A DNA stretch of 64,000 bases from Siderastrea radians (GCA_964017195.1 OZ024898.1:6364967-6428966); one strand, 5' to 3'; numbered from the stretch's first letter, positions 47,601 through 57,737 are shown. Numbers and translations: made by a program. Notes: generated from the letters alone by a model not told the origin.

Positions 47601-47753
47601 CATTTCTGAACTGAAATTTCATTACAATTTTTTGACATCCGATTCCCTCTTTCTCGCGCAGACACTGTAATCCGCACCATATTTGGATCAATTGAAACGC
47701 CTATTATTCAGGCTGACAAAAAATGCATACCGACGAAAGTAGGATCCTATATG
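44638..47753. other. Unique core of the foldback element
   Basis: 3,116 bp without satellite repeats. Frames are short. Two small ones are the most protein-like: 45,214-45,504 (-), annotated separately, and 46,389-46,628 (+), a basic 79-residue frame that overlaps an equally open minus frame. There is no DDE-type transposase, reverse transcriptase or helicase motif I can read. A GTT microsatellite lies near 46,881-46,898. Confidence 0.6.
45214..45504 (-). CDS. Small ORF in the foldback core with a hydrophobic N-terminus
   Basis: 96 codons. It begins with a signal-peptide or membrane-like stretch (MFLACMMMFASLVLRLVVLF), then a basic turn and a soluble segment with several Arg and Ser and two adjacent Cys. 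The ending and the opposite-strand frame are not obviously better. It could be a captured host exon or chance. No family recognised. Confidence 0.25.
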   Translation of the reverse strand: MFLACMMMFASLVLRLVVLFIVNTKRKVSVSRVSRVVMFAYLSTVEHGLVDSAIRNRSSAFLLQCCAPFRSHLYKVIITFSLIGYGKLSKEFPLQT

Positions 47754-49387
47754 TTAGAGATTCCCTATTATAGAGATTCCCTATTTTAGAGATTCCCTGT
47801 TTTAGATATTCCCTGTTTTAGAGATTCCCTGTTTCAGAGATTCCTTATTTTAGAGATTCCCTGTTTTAGAGATTCCCTGTTTTAGAGATTCCCTATTTTA
47901 GAGATTCCCTATTTTAGAGATTCCCCATTTTAAAGATTCCCTATTTTAGAGATTCCCCATTTAAGATGTTCCCTATTTTAGAGATTCCCCGTTTTAGAGA
48001 TTCCTATTTTAGAGATTCCCCATTTTAGAGATTCCCTATTTTAGAGATTCCCCATTTTAGAGATTCCCTATTTTAGAGATTCCCTATTTTAGAGATTCCC
48101 CATTTTAGAGATTCCCCGTTTTAGAGATTCCCTATTTTAGAGATTCCCTATTTTAGAGATTCCCCATTTTAGAGATTCCCTATTTTAGAGATTCCCCATT
48201 TTAGAGATTCCCCATTTTAGAGATTCCCCATTTTAGAGATTCCCTATTTTAGAGATTCCCCATTTTAGAGATTCCCTATTTTAGAGATTCCCCATTTTAG
48301 AGATTCCCTATTTTAGAGATTCCCATTTTAGAGATTCCCCATTTTAGAGATTCCCTATCTTAGAGATTCCCTATTTTAGAGATTCCCCATTTTAGAGATT
48401 CCCTATTTTAGAGATTCCCCATTTTAGAGATTCCCCATTTTAGAGATTCCCCGTTTTAGAGATTCCCTATTTTAGAGATTCCCCATTTTAGAGATTCCCT
48501 ATTTTAGAGATTCCCCATTTTAGAGATTCCCTATTTTAGAGATTCCTTATTTTAGAGATTCCCTGTTTTAGAGATTCCCTGTTTTAGAGATTCCCTGTTT
48601 TAGAGATTCCCTATTTTAGAGATTCCCCATTTTAGAGATTCCCTATTTTAGAGATTCCCTATTTTAGAGATTCCCTATTTTAGAGATTCCCTATTTTAGA
48701 GATTCCCCATTTTAGAGATTCCCTATTTTAGAGATTCCCCGTTTTAGAGATTCCCTATTTTAGAGATTCCTCATTTTAGAGATTCCCTATTTTAGAGATT
48801 CCCTATTTTAGAGATTCCCTATTTTAGAGATTCCCCGTTTTAGAGATTCCCTATTTAGAGATTCCCTATTTTAGAGATTCCCCATTTTAGAGATTCCCCA
48901 TTTTAGAGATTCCCCATTTTAGAGATTCCCTATTTTAGAGATTCCCTATTTTAGAGATTCCCTATTTTAGAGATTCCCTATTTTAGAGATTCCTTATTTT
49001 AGAGATTCCCTATTTTAGAGATTCCCCGTTTTAGAGATTCCCTATTTTAGAGATTCCCCATTTTAGAGATTCCCTATTTTAGAGATTCCCTATTTTAGAG
49101 ATTCCCCGTTTTAGAGATTCCCCGTTTTAGAGATTCCCTATTTTAGAGATTCCCTATTTTAGAGATTCCCTATTTTAGAGATTCCCCGTTTTAGAGATTC
49201 CCTATTTTAGAGATTCCCTATTTTAGAGATTCCCTATTTTAGAGATTCCCTATTTTAGAGATTCCCTATTTTAGAGATTCCCTGTTTTAGAGATTCCCTA
49301 TTTTAGAGATTCCCCGTTCCCCATTCCCCGTTCCCCGTTCCCCGTTCCCCGTTCCTTGATTCCCCGTTCCCTATTTTAGAGATAGCC
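47754..49387 (-). repeat. Right terminal inverted repeat: 16-bp minisatellite array
   Basis: 1,634 bp, about 100 copies of the same 16-bp unit in reverse orientation, ending in the GGGGAAC heptamers and the GGCTATCTC terminus. It is about 430 bp longer than the left array and includes ATGGGG and ACAGGG endings that are uncommon or restricted on the left, so the arms have diverged in copy number and variant mix. Confidence 0.9.
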
Positions 49388-49450
49388 ATTCGAACCCACG
49401 ACCTCCGGATTAGAACACCGTCGCTCTACCAACTGAGCTACGATTCCAGG
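49388..49450 (-). pseudogene. 5' part of the split tRNA-Arg-like copy
   Basis: Carries the B-box duplication, anticodon arm (TCT) and D arm. The D-arm reads TGGTAGAGC rather than TGGTTGAGC and the acceptor 5' strand reads GGAATCG, which would mispair at two positions with the 3' strand left of the element. So this copy was already diverged. Confidence 0.7.
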
Positions 49451-49543
49451 CTAAGTCACGCTATGATCAAAATAATAATTTCATCACGCTCTTCGTCACG
49501 CACGTTAAAACAGGGTGATTAGGCAAGTCATATCTTGATTTAT

Positions 49544-49623
49544 TACCCCACCGTCAGGACGGGGTCTAGTAATACCCGTTTTTTTTATTACCCCGCCGTC
49601 AGGACGGGGTCTAGCAATACTCC
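49544..49623. repeat. GC-hairpin / poly-T motif, two copies
   Basis: Two units just before array unit 7; the first has CCCCACCG in place of CCCCGCCG. Confidence 0.7.
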
Positions 49624-51068
49624 TTTTTTTTTTTTTTTTTTTTTTGTCGTGGTCAGTTGCCCCAGACCTCCGCTCGGTCAAAACAATACTTGCCGGTAAA
49701 CTTTGTTCATTTAGTGTTTATTCGCCAGAATTTTCATGAAAGTTGGTGTAGAAAATTACCGGCGATTTAATGGCATGAAAATTCCTTCGATGAAAGCAAG
49801 AACGAAGGTGCTAGCGAGCTTTGAAGCTGGCATGAATTTGCCAAACCTGCCCTGGCACGTAAACATTACATCACTGAAACACAAAAGGTGATCCGGGGAA
49901 GTCCCTTGCTTTCGCCAAGTTGAAAAATTCAACAGTGAAATGCAAGCATATTTTTGGCAGTTTTGCTTTGCTTCGCCAAAATCTTTAGGGAAAGTTGTGT
50001 AGAAAATTACAAGAAATTCAATGGAGTTGACTTCTCTTCAACGAGAGCAAGGACGAAGGTGCTAGCGAGCTTTGAAAGCCAGTGATTCATGCTACGTGCC
50101 GTAGCACATAAACATTACGTCATTGAAACACAGAAGCCGATTCGGAGAAGTAAACTTGCTTGCGCCAAATCACTCATCGAATCACGGCCTAAAATAGACT
50201 TTTACGGTTTTTCATAGCTACCAGTTTCCTTTAGATTTTAGAATGAGTTTTTTATCAAGAAATCTATTTAAATTTCCGTGCCCTTGCTATTTAGAATTAC
50301 GCTGACATGTCAGTTCGTTTATTTAAAAAAAACGTGCCTTAACTGAGTCACGCTATGGTCAAAATATTTCGTCACGTTCTTCTTCGCGAAAGCTAGGACA
50401 AGTGGATGACCAAGGATGAGGGATGGGGTTCATACTATCAGGGATTCATGTTACCACAGGGAGAAGGGTGCGGAGCAGACGCATAAGGGGAAATGGCAGC
50501 AGACACAGGTACGATAAATCATCAACTTTAAAATTTACACCACTTGAGCTCGTATCTTGAGTGACCGTAATATATTTTGCTCCCTGGGAGGAGGAGAAAA
50601 ACGGCGGGGTCCAATGAAAGTAGGAACGAAGGTGCTAGCGAGCTTTGAAGGTGGAATGAATTCGCCTAACTTGCCGTGGCGCGTAAACATTACATCACTG
50701 AAACACAGAAGCCGATTCGGGGAAGTCCTTGCTTTCGCCAAGTTGAATAATTCAACAGTCAAATGCAAGCATTTTTTTGGCAGTTTTGCTTTGCTTCGCC
50801 AAAATCTTTAGGGAAAGTTGTGTAGAAAAGTACAAGGAATTCAATGGATTTAACATTTCTTCGACGAGAGCAAGGACGAATGTACTAGGGAGCTTAAGTT
50901 TGAAAGCTGGCATGAACTCGCGATCGCTATGAACTTCGTAATTATGATGTAAAGTATGTATGTATGAGTGCCAAGAAGTGAGTAATACTGCCCTCCATAA
51001 TTTCCCCCCGACCACAGGCCTTAAAAGTAAGAAATTAGAAATGAGAACCAAGATAAAAGAAAAATCTT

Positions 51069-51141
51069 TGACCCCGGCGGGATTCGAACCCACGACCTCC
51101 GGATTAAAACACCGTCGCTCAACCAACTGAGCTACGAGGCC
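51069..51141 (-). tRNA. tRNA-like copy with anticodon changed to UUU (Lys-type)
   Basis: As the copy at 36,038 but one base of the anticodon differs: the loop reads GTTTTAA instead of GTTCTAA, which would convert an Arg(UCU) anticodon to Lys(UUU). Acceptor, D and T arms and Pol III boxes are unchanged. Confidence 0.5.
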
Positions 51142-51696
51142 AGGCTGAGTCACGCTATGATCAAAATAATAGTTTCATCACGCTTTTCGTCACGCACGCT
51201 AAAACAGGATGATTAGGCAAGTCGTGCCTTGATTTATATTATCATCGCAAGCACGTAAAAGCTACGATAAATCACCAACTTTTACCTGGCCGTAATATAT
51301 TTTGGACCCCAAGGGCAGAGAGAACAACGGCGGGATTAATGCCCCCTGGGGCTTTTCTTGTTTTCCATTTTTTTGGTGGTCACTTGCCCCAGACCTCGGG
51401 TTTTTGCTCGGCCAAACATACTCGTCGCGTCTTTTGCTACACAGGCTGTCGTCGCGTCTTTTGCTACACAGGCTAGAGCGTGTATCTTGAGTGACCATAA
51501 TATCTTTTACACCCCGAGGGGAGGGGGGAACGGCGGGGTAATGCCCCTGGGGCTTTTCTTGTATTATCATGGCAAGCACGTAAAAGATACGATAAATCAC
51601 CAACTTTTACCTGGCCGTAATATATTTTGGACCCCAAGGGCAGAGAGAATAACGGCAAGGTTAATGCCCCCTGGGGCTTTTCTTGTTTTTTTTTTT

Positions 51697-51731
51697 ATCC
51701 CGCCGTCAGGACGGGGTCTAGTAATACCCGT
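51697..51731. repeat. GC-hairpin / poly-T motif, one copy
   Basis: One unit between the two partial units that precede 51,927. Confidence 0.65.
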
Positions 51732-53344
51732 TTTTTTTATTTTCCATTTTTTTGGTGGTCACTTGCCCCAGACCTCCGGTTTTTTTTCGGCCAAACATAC
51801 TCGTCGCGTCTTTTGCTACACAGGCTAGAACGTGTATCTTGAGTGACCATAATCTCTCTTACACCCAGAGGGGAGGGGGGAACGGCGGGGTAATGCCCCT
51901 GGGGCTTTTCTTGTTTTTTTTTTTTTGTCGTGGTCAGTTGCCCCAGACCTTCGCTCGGTCAAAACAATACTTCCCGGTAAACTTTGTCCGCTTAGCGTTT
52001 ATTCGCCAGAATTTTCATGAAAGTTGGTGTAGAAAATTACCGGCGATTTAATGGCATGAAAATTCCTTCGATGAAAGCAAGAACGAAGGTGCTAGCGAGC
52101 TTTGAAGCTGGCATGAATTTGCCAAACCTGCCCTGGCACGTAAACATTACATCACTGAAACACAAAAGGTGATCCGGGGAAGTCCCTTGCTTTCGCCAAG
52201 TTGAAAAATTCAACAGTGAAATGCAAGCATATTTTTGGCAGTTTTGCTTTGCTTCGCCAAAATCTTTAGGGAAAGTTGTGTAGAAAAGTACAAGAAATTC
52301 AAGGGAGTTGACTTCTCTTCAATGAGAGCAAGGACGAAGGTGCTAGCGAGCTTTGAAAGCCAATGATTCATGCTACGTGCCGTAGCACATAAACATTATG
52401 TCATTGAAACACAGAAGCCGATTCGGAGAAGTAAACTTGCTTGCACCAAATCATTCATCGAATCACGGCCTAAAATAGACTTTTACGGTTTTTCATAGCT
52501 ACCAGTTTCCTTTAGATTTTAGAATGAGTTTTTTCTCAAGAAATCTATTTAAATTTCCGTGCCCTTGCTATTTAGAATTACGCTGACATGTCAGTTCGTT
52601 TATTTAAAAAAAAACGTGACTTAACTGAGTCACGCTATGGTCAAAATATTTCGTCACGTTCTTCTTCGCGAAAGCTAGGACAACCAAGGAATGAGGGATG
52701 GGGTTCATACTATCAGGGATTCATGTTACCACAGGGAGAAGGGTGCGGAGCAGACGCATAAGGGGAAATGGCAGCAAACACAGGTACGATAAATCATCAA
52801 CTTTAAAATTTACACCACTTGAGTTCGTATCTTGAGTGACCGTAATATATTTTGCTCCCTGGGAGGAGGAGAAAAACGGCGGGGTCCAATGAAAGTAGGA
52901 ACGAAGGTGCTAGCGAGCTTTGAAGCTGGAATAAATTCGCCTAACTTGCCGTGGCACGTAAACATTACATTACTGAAACACAGAAGCCGATTCGGGGAAG
53001 TCCCTTGCTTTCGCCAAGTTGAATAATTCAACAGTCAAATGCAAGCATTTTTTTGGCAGTTTTGCTTTGCTTCGCCAAAATCTTTAGGGAAAGTTATGTA
53101 GAAAAGTACAAGGAATTCAATGGAGTTAACATTTCTTCGACGAGAGCAAGGACGAATGTACTAGGGAGCTTAAGTTTGAAAGCTGGCATGAACTCGCGAT
53201 CGCTATGAACTTAGTAATTATGATGTAAAGTATGTATGTATGAGTGCCAAGAAGTGAATAATACTGCCCTCCATAATTCCCCCCCGACCACAGGCCTTAA
53301 AAGTAAGAAATTAGAAATGAGAACCAAGATAAAAGAAAAATCTT

Positions 53345-53417
53345 TGACCCCGGCGGGATTCGAACCAACGAACTCCGGATTAGAACACCGTCGCTCAACC
53401 AACTGAGCTACGAGGCC
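53345..53417 (-). tRNA. tRNA-Arg(UCU)-like copy, decaying T arm
   Basis: 73 nt; anticodon TCT. The T stem and variable region have substitutions (GTTGG in place of GTGGG), giving a mismatch. Last tRNA copy of the array. Confidence 0.45.
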
Positions 53418-53794
53418 AGGCTGAGTCACGCTGTGATCAAAATAATAATTTCATCACGCTCTTCGTCACGCACGCTAAAACAGAGTGATTAGGCAAGTCG
53501 TGTCTTGATTTATATTATCATCGCAAGCACGTGAAAGATACGATAAATCACCAACTTTTACCTGGCCGTAATATATTTTGGACCCCAAGGGCAGAGAGAA
53601 CAACGGCGGGGTTAATGCCACCTGGGGCTTCTCTTGTTATATATGAATCAGAACTTCTCAGACTCATCTATAAATAGCAACTGTTCTCAGTGAAATTCAG
53701 CGATCCTACGACAATACATCGTCCTGTTTCCCTCATCACGTTCTTTGGCAATCGTCTTGAGTTATAACGAAAAAGTAAACTTGAAAGTAAATAT

Positions 53795-54475
53795 ATATTA
53801 TTTGCCGGCCGGGAGGTCCGTATTGAGAAAAACTGTGCCAGAGGTCTTGAGTACGGCCCGAGGCCGCAGGCCGAGGGCCGTGCTCAAGACCGCGGGCACA
53901 GTTTTTCTCAATACGGACCGACCAAGGCCGGCAAATAATATTTTTATTTTTTTCTTGTTGTTTTTCAAAAGTTAAACGTGTCTTGTTGTTTTCGGAAAGC
54001 AACGTTTTGCAAGCGCGCGTAAAATGAACCATGAAACGAAGCCGTTTGTGACACCAGAGCAGCAAAATACGCTTTTTACTCTGTTAAAACTCAGAAATCA
54101 CAGGAAGCAATATAACTAAAAGAAACCCCGTTATTTTCCCAAATTTCGATACACTCATACATGTAGCTAACTCCTGCTCGATTTACTCAAATGTTTGTCG
54201 AAAGGGAAGAGGCGATTTACATTGTACAACCTTCGGTATTTTAACAAGAAATTTTGGAAAGAAAGTTTTTAACGACAATGTACAAAAAATTTCAGAATTC
54301 TAAGTTTCGGAGAACGTTTTAAAGATTTTAAAGGTTTTAAAAACCCATTACAAATTTTTTGTTATTGACGTTCCGTTGACCGCGGTCAAGATCGGAAAAT
54401 TCCGCCCGCTCCCGGAACCAATCAGATTGCAGGATTTGGTTCATCTTGCCCGCTCACGCGCTGAGAAAAAAATAA
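53795..54475. mobile_element. Insertion of about 680 bp in the right arm, with a 140-bp hairpin
   Basis: Absent from the left arm at the equivalent point. It opens with a GC-rich inverted repeat: ATTATTTGCCGGCC near 53,799 pairs with GGCCGGCAAATAAT near 53,928, and CGTATTGAGAAAAACTGTGC pairs with GCACAGTTTTTCTCAATACG. The other end contains CCAATCAGATTGCAGGATTT. No transposase. Confidence 0.55.
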
Positions 54476-54714
54476 GCTTAAATATTTACCTCGATTCCCC
54501 GTTCCCGCTTGTAGAAATAACAATTTCCCTATCATGTCACACCGTTATGTGTTTACATTCTCGAAACGTAGAACAACAAACGTTACAAGCGCATTATAAG
54601 CTTATACTTTATTTTGTTTACATGATTTTGTTTTTTCAATTCATTCCGGAGGTGATAGGTGATTAGAATTAGCAGTGTTCTTTCCAAAAAAATTCAACGA
54701 GTCCGCATACGTAC

Positions 54715-54992
54715 CTTTCTTCTTGTCAAACCCATTTTCTTCACGAATCGGTTGATTGCACGCCGACCATGATTCGTTTTCCCGTTGCATACTCTATCCA
54801 CTCCTGAATTTCGTCCTCGTACACTTCGGGATACTGCCAGATTTATACTCGTAGTGAATAGCATGCCGTGTGCTATTTTCAGGTCAGAAAAGCAACAATT
54901 ATTACTTCACACTTCGGTTTAGCTTATTCACGAGTTTAAACGCACGCTTACCATCCGCTGCATAGGATAATCCACCGAGCGGGTATTTAATT
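54715..54992 (-). pseudogene. Second copy of the spliced exon-like pair, frame shifted
   Basis: Mirror of 32,628-32,900: segments 54,952-54,992 and 54,715-54,872 keep the same AG and GT borders, but one inserted base in the second segment shifts the frame. Over the shifted part the frame stays open to the donor with a basic end (RRAINRFVKKMGLTRRK). Confidence 0.35.
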
Positions 54993-55279
54993 CTGAAGAA
55001 ATGTCGAAATTTCTTTACAAATATATGTCAAACGTGAAGTATTTTTGCAACATTAACGACTCTAAAGCCTCTTACTAGTCAATGTATGACTCGCCAGGGC
55101 AAATTTACGGGATAATTCGGCGCCATCCTTATTCCTTCGAGCTCAATTCAATTGCGGTAACATCACACACTTCCCATATAAGGTATGATTGACGGAAGCG
55201 TATTGCAAAGTGTTCAGAGGTGTTTTGAAAAGAAAAGTCGCGTAGTAGTGAAAATGGTGGTAAACCGATAACTGCTTCG

Positions 55280-55620
55280 CTTACTATTGAAAAGTTCTAG
55301 GACAAGAAAATCGACAATTGCACAAACCGATCCGACAGTTAAAATTGAAAGCAATTATTCGCCGTAAGTGATGCTTGTGCAGTTGCCTTGCAACTGTGCT
55401 TTGACCTACTGTTATGAATAAACAAACACAAAATAATAAACAGAGAAATCATTTTTGAAAAAGTTTATTCGAAAACCCGTAAGTTTATACTTAAATGCAA
55501 TTCGCATTACACTTCCAGCATGGCAAAATATTCTAAGACTACATCTGTCACAAATCTGAGCTCGTTTTCTAATAATTTTTTGAAGTCAAAAGTAAATGAC
55601 ACATTTCTAATGACATAAAT
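55280..55620 (+). repeat. Left arm of a second inverted repeat (partner 60,790-61,208)
   Basis: Shares, in reverse complement, CTAGGACAAGAAA, GACAATTG, CAATTATTCGCC, CTGTGCTTTGACCTA, CAGAGAAATCATTTTTGAAA, TCGAAAACCC and TGGCAAAATATTC with 60,790-61,208. It directly abuts the right arm of the larger inverted repeat. Confidence 0.7.
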
Positions 55621-55907
55621 TCAATTTCAAAATGTAATTTCTTTGACCGTAATAAATACTCAAAATCATGCACTTTAAACCCTTTAAAAACTTCACTTAC
55701 TCGGTTGTGTTTCAGAACAAGGCAAGCTCTCCGACGTGAAGAAAACAAAGCGATGAGGTCCTTTGAAGGCAGCTTTCGTAACTTGAAGTTTTCGCCTACT
55801 ACCAGTATTCTTTTGGACTTTTTCTTTCCATTTATAGGTATTAAATGTTTTTTTCTCAAGTTTAAAACTACAGTACCGTCGAACAATCGTTTTGCTAAAT
55901 AAACCAC
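55569..55907 (-). other. Open frame of 112 codons, uncertain
   Basis: Basic, Leu- and Lys-rich. It starts at the splice-donor-like edge of the palindrome at 55,905, and its 3' end overlaps the inverted-repeat arm. It could be a continuation of the frame in the palindrome arm or chance. No family recognised. Confidence 0.2.
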
Positions 55908-56406
55908 AGGCTTACCATCCTCTGTTTGTGTGGTGGGCTGTGCATTTATAATGGCTATGTCGGCTTATCAAATTAGCAAAACTAAAGCCGAAATTTAGGA
56001 GTTTTAAAACTGACGAAAATGAAACAAAAACTCGTAAGATTGCTGCCATGGTGTTTCGATTTGTGTTTCTGTGTTTATTTTGGCGATTTAAGGCTCGCGA
56101 AAGCGATGTTTTCAAAATAACGGTCGGACTCGCTCAAAAGTAGAGAAAGAGAACTTGTTCTCTTTCTCTACTTTTGAGCGAGTCCGACCGTTATTTTGAA
56201 AACATCGCTTTCGCGAGCCTTAAATCGCCAAAATAAACACAGAAACACAAATCAAAACACCATGGCAGCAATTTTAGGAGTTTTTATTTCATTTTCGTCA
56301 GTTTTAAAACTCCTAAATTTCGGCTTTAGTTTTGCTAATTTGATAAACCGACATAGCCATTATAAATGGCCAGCCCACCACACAAACAGATTATGGTAAG
56401 CCTGTG
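55905..56406. repeat. Spacerless palindrome, 502 bp
   Basis: The two halves meet at 56,155/56,156 within AGAGAACTTGTTCTCT and mirror each other to CACAGGCTTACCAT and ATGGTAAGCCTGTG at the edges, with about 95% identity and no net length change. Each arm contains the same 67-codon frame pointing outward from the centre, starting MKTSLSRALNRQNKHRNT, and each is followed by a GTAAGC donor-like sequence. Confidence 0.9.
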
Positions 56407-56439
56407 AATAAACTTAAGCTTTTTAAAGAAACCTCTTTT

Positions 56440-56705
56440 TCAAAAGCGACGATGGTCATGCGATTTCACGCCGGTTGCCCAAAAGCACCGCGCGATTTCC
56501 CGCCAAGAAAAGATGGCATTCCCCACTCCCGGTCGGGTTGCCTTGGGACTTCCCTCCCCCTCCCCCAGAGTCTGTACGGACGGTCGGACGGACGGACGCA
56601 CGCTGACGTCACAACCGAAATTTTTCGCATCGATACATTACCAAATTTCCTTAGCAATGGAGCTCCGCTGGCGGGCTTTGCCCGCAGGCTTCGCTATAAA
56701 ATGTA
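56440..56705. repeat. Dispersed repeat with a CGGACGGACGG tract
   Basis: Contains GTCCGTACAGACT-type wording (plus strand: GTCTGTACGGACGGTCGGAC), then TGACGTCACAACCGAAATTT and AGCAATGGAGCTCCGC. This has the look of a common cnidarian interspersed repeat. Recognition is from general familiarity only. Confidence 0.4.
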
Positions 56706-56751
56706 GTATAGGAGGTCGCCTGATAGCTTCAGTTGTCCTGTTTTGGGATGT

Positions 56752-56875
56752 TACTCCGTTTCCTCCCTTCCGTTTCCCATTTCTTTCCCCCTCCATCCCT
56801 TTCTCCTTTCCTTATATCTTCCTTCCCTCCTTACCACCCTCCCTCCGACCTTCCTTCCTTCCGTGCCTCTTTTCC
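56752..56875. repeat. Polypyrimidine tract
   Basis: About 120 bases almost entirely C and T (CCCTCCTT-type runs) on the plus strand. Low complexity; could form triplex or H-DNA. Confidence 0.7.
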
Positions 56876-57081
56876 ACAAACGAAGTGGAGCGGGACGAGT
56901 ATGTACCCTTTGAGAGGGAGCGCTTTCCATTTCTGTGGAGACACCGGTGAACATTTTCCGCCGAATGGAACAGTGCATTTTTCCACAAACTAGAATGGTA
57001 CGAGTATAAACCATTTGAAAGGGGGCGTAGGAGTACCATTCTTGAGGTGCCTAATCGGATATAATGGACAATTTTAAATAA

Positions 57082-57317
57082 TCATTTCATTTTTACAATT
57101 TGCCCAGCTTCATACTCATGACGAATTAGCAGCTCAAGCATGCGTTTAAATTCACTTCTAGAAATTAAAGAAAACAGAGAAAAATGCTTTAGTAGACAAC
57201 GAACTATAGCCAGCTTCCGCTCAGAAGTAGTCAAGAGAGGAATATGAGTGAACCATGACAACAAAGACTTAAAAGGTACGTGAAACTGATTAGAATTTCT
57301 TTCAGGCTCCTTTTTAA
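57082..57317 (-). CDS. Possible terminal exon of an unidentified protein
   Basis: On the minus strand an acceptor (TTTAAACAG) at 57,318-57,319 opens a frame of about 78 codons to TGA at 57,084. The peptide is amphipathic and helical-looking (TTSERKLAIVRCLLKHF, then SEFKRMLELLIRHEYEAGQI). Its composition is unlike that of the surrounding repeats. I do not recognise a family. The upstream exons would lie at higher coordinates and were not found. Confidence 0.35.
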
Positions 57318-57737
57318 CTGTTTAAATTGATTACAAATTTACCAGCGATGAGCACATTTATTACTCGCATAGCAAGTGTATTATTGAACTTTTTCCCTTT
57401 TCAAATTTTGCTACAATCTTTTACATCATTGTTATAATTGCTTTTATTTGATAGGAAAAAGTAGGTCCAGATCAGCTTTAAGTTGCCAGTTTTTGATTTG
57501 CTTTGTTGGATCAAATATGTACGCGAGTGCAGACAAAAATCGCCTTATGTTCGTGTCACTGCTATTCAGTCACAGGCGACTACAGCTGAGCGGAAGGTAA
57601 GAACTGTTCGTGGTTTGTCTATCAGGAAATAGTAACTCAAAACAAGAAGCACTGAATGTATTTTTCTCCCTTTATTTTCTCCCTTTACACTTTTACAATG
57701 CTGTGTCATTATAACGTGAAAACGAAATTTCTCTTTA

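Larger units (their letters stand above)
43433..49387. mobile_element. Foldback-type transposon with minisatellite terminal inverted repeats, 5,955 bp
   Basis: Both ends read GGCTATCTCTAAAATAGGGA inward, continue through GGGGAAC heptamers and then into long arrays of a 16-bp unit. The flanking sequence ATTCGAACCC is duplicated perfectly at 43,423-43,432 and 49,388-49,397, and removing the insertion would restore one tRNA-like copy of the array. Subrepetitive inverted ends with duplications of about 8-10 bp recall Drosophila foldback (FB) elements, sea-urchin TU elements and MULE-type transposons. The 3.1-kb core has no recognisable transposase, so it is probably non-autonomous. The superfamily is inference. 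Confidence 0.85.
33239..53670. repeat. Tandem array of composite repeat units, about 20 kb
   Basis: Units start with GTCGTGGTCAGTTGCCCCAG or a close variant after a T run, at about 33629, 36339, 38189, 39249, 40974, 41983, 49646, 51375 (partial, twice) and 51927. Long units are about 1.7 kb once later insertions are subtracted and end in a tRNA-like gene plus GCCCCCTGGGGCTTTTCTTG. Short units (38189, 40974) are about 1.0 kb and lack the tRNA half. Each unit itself contains several homologous sub-blocks carrying GAACGAAGGTGCTAGCGAGC, so the array is a higher-order repeat. Many open frames here recur because the units recur; none resembles a protein. Confidence 0.85.
53671..55263 (-). repeat. 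Right arm of the large inverted repeat
   Basis: Reverse complement of 32,354-33,238, from TAAATAGCAACTGTTCTCAG to AAAATGGTGGTAA, interrupted by the insertion at about 53,795-54,475. The inner end coincides with the end of the tandem array. Confidence 0.8.

Noticed and set aside
43500..49370. Possible CRISPR array or telomere-like repeat
   Set aside because: The 16-bp units are directly adjacent with no unique spacers, two blocks are inverted around a core, and the unit is not a telomere repeat.
51358..51828. 156-codon frame in the tandem array
   Set aside because: Built from repeated GC-hairpin and unit-start sequences; the repeats in the peptide mirror the DNA repeats.
32354..55263. Interpretation as a Polinton/Maverick element because of long inverted ends and about 20-kb size
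   Set aside because: No DNA polymerase B, integrase, ATPase or capsid frames are present; the interior is a tandem repeat array.
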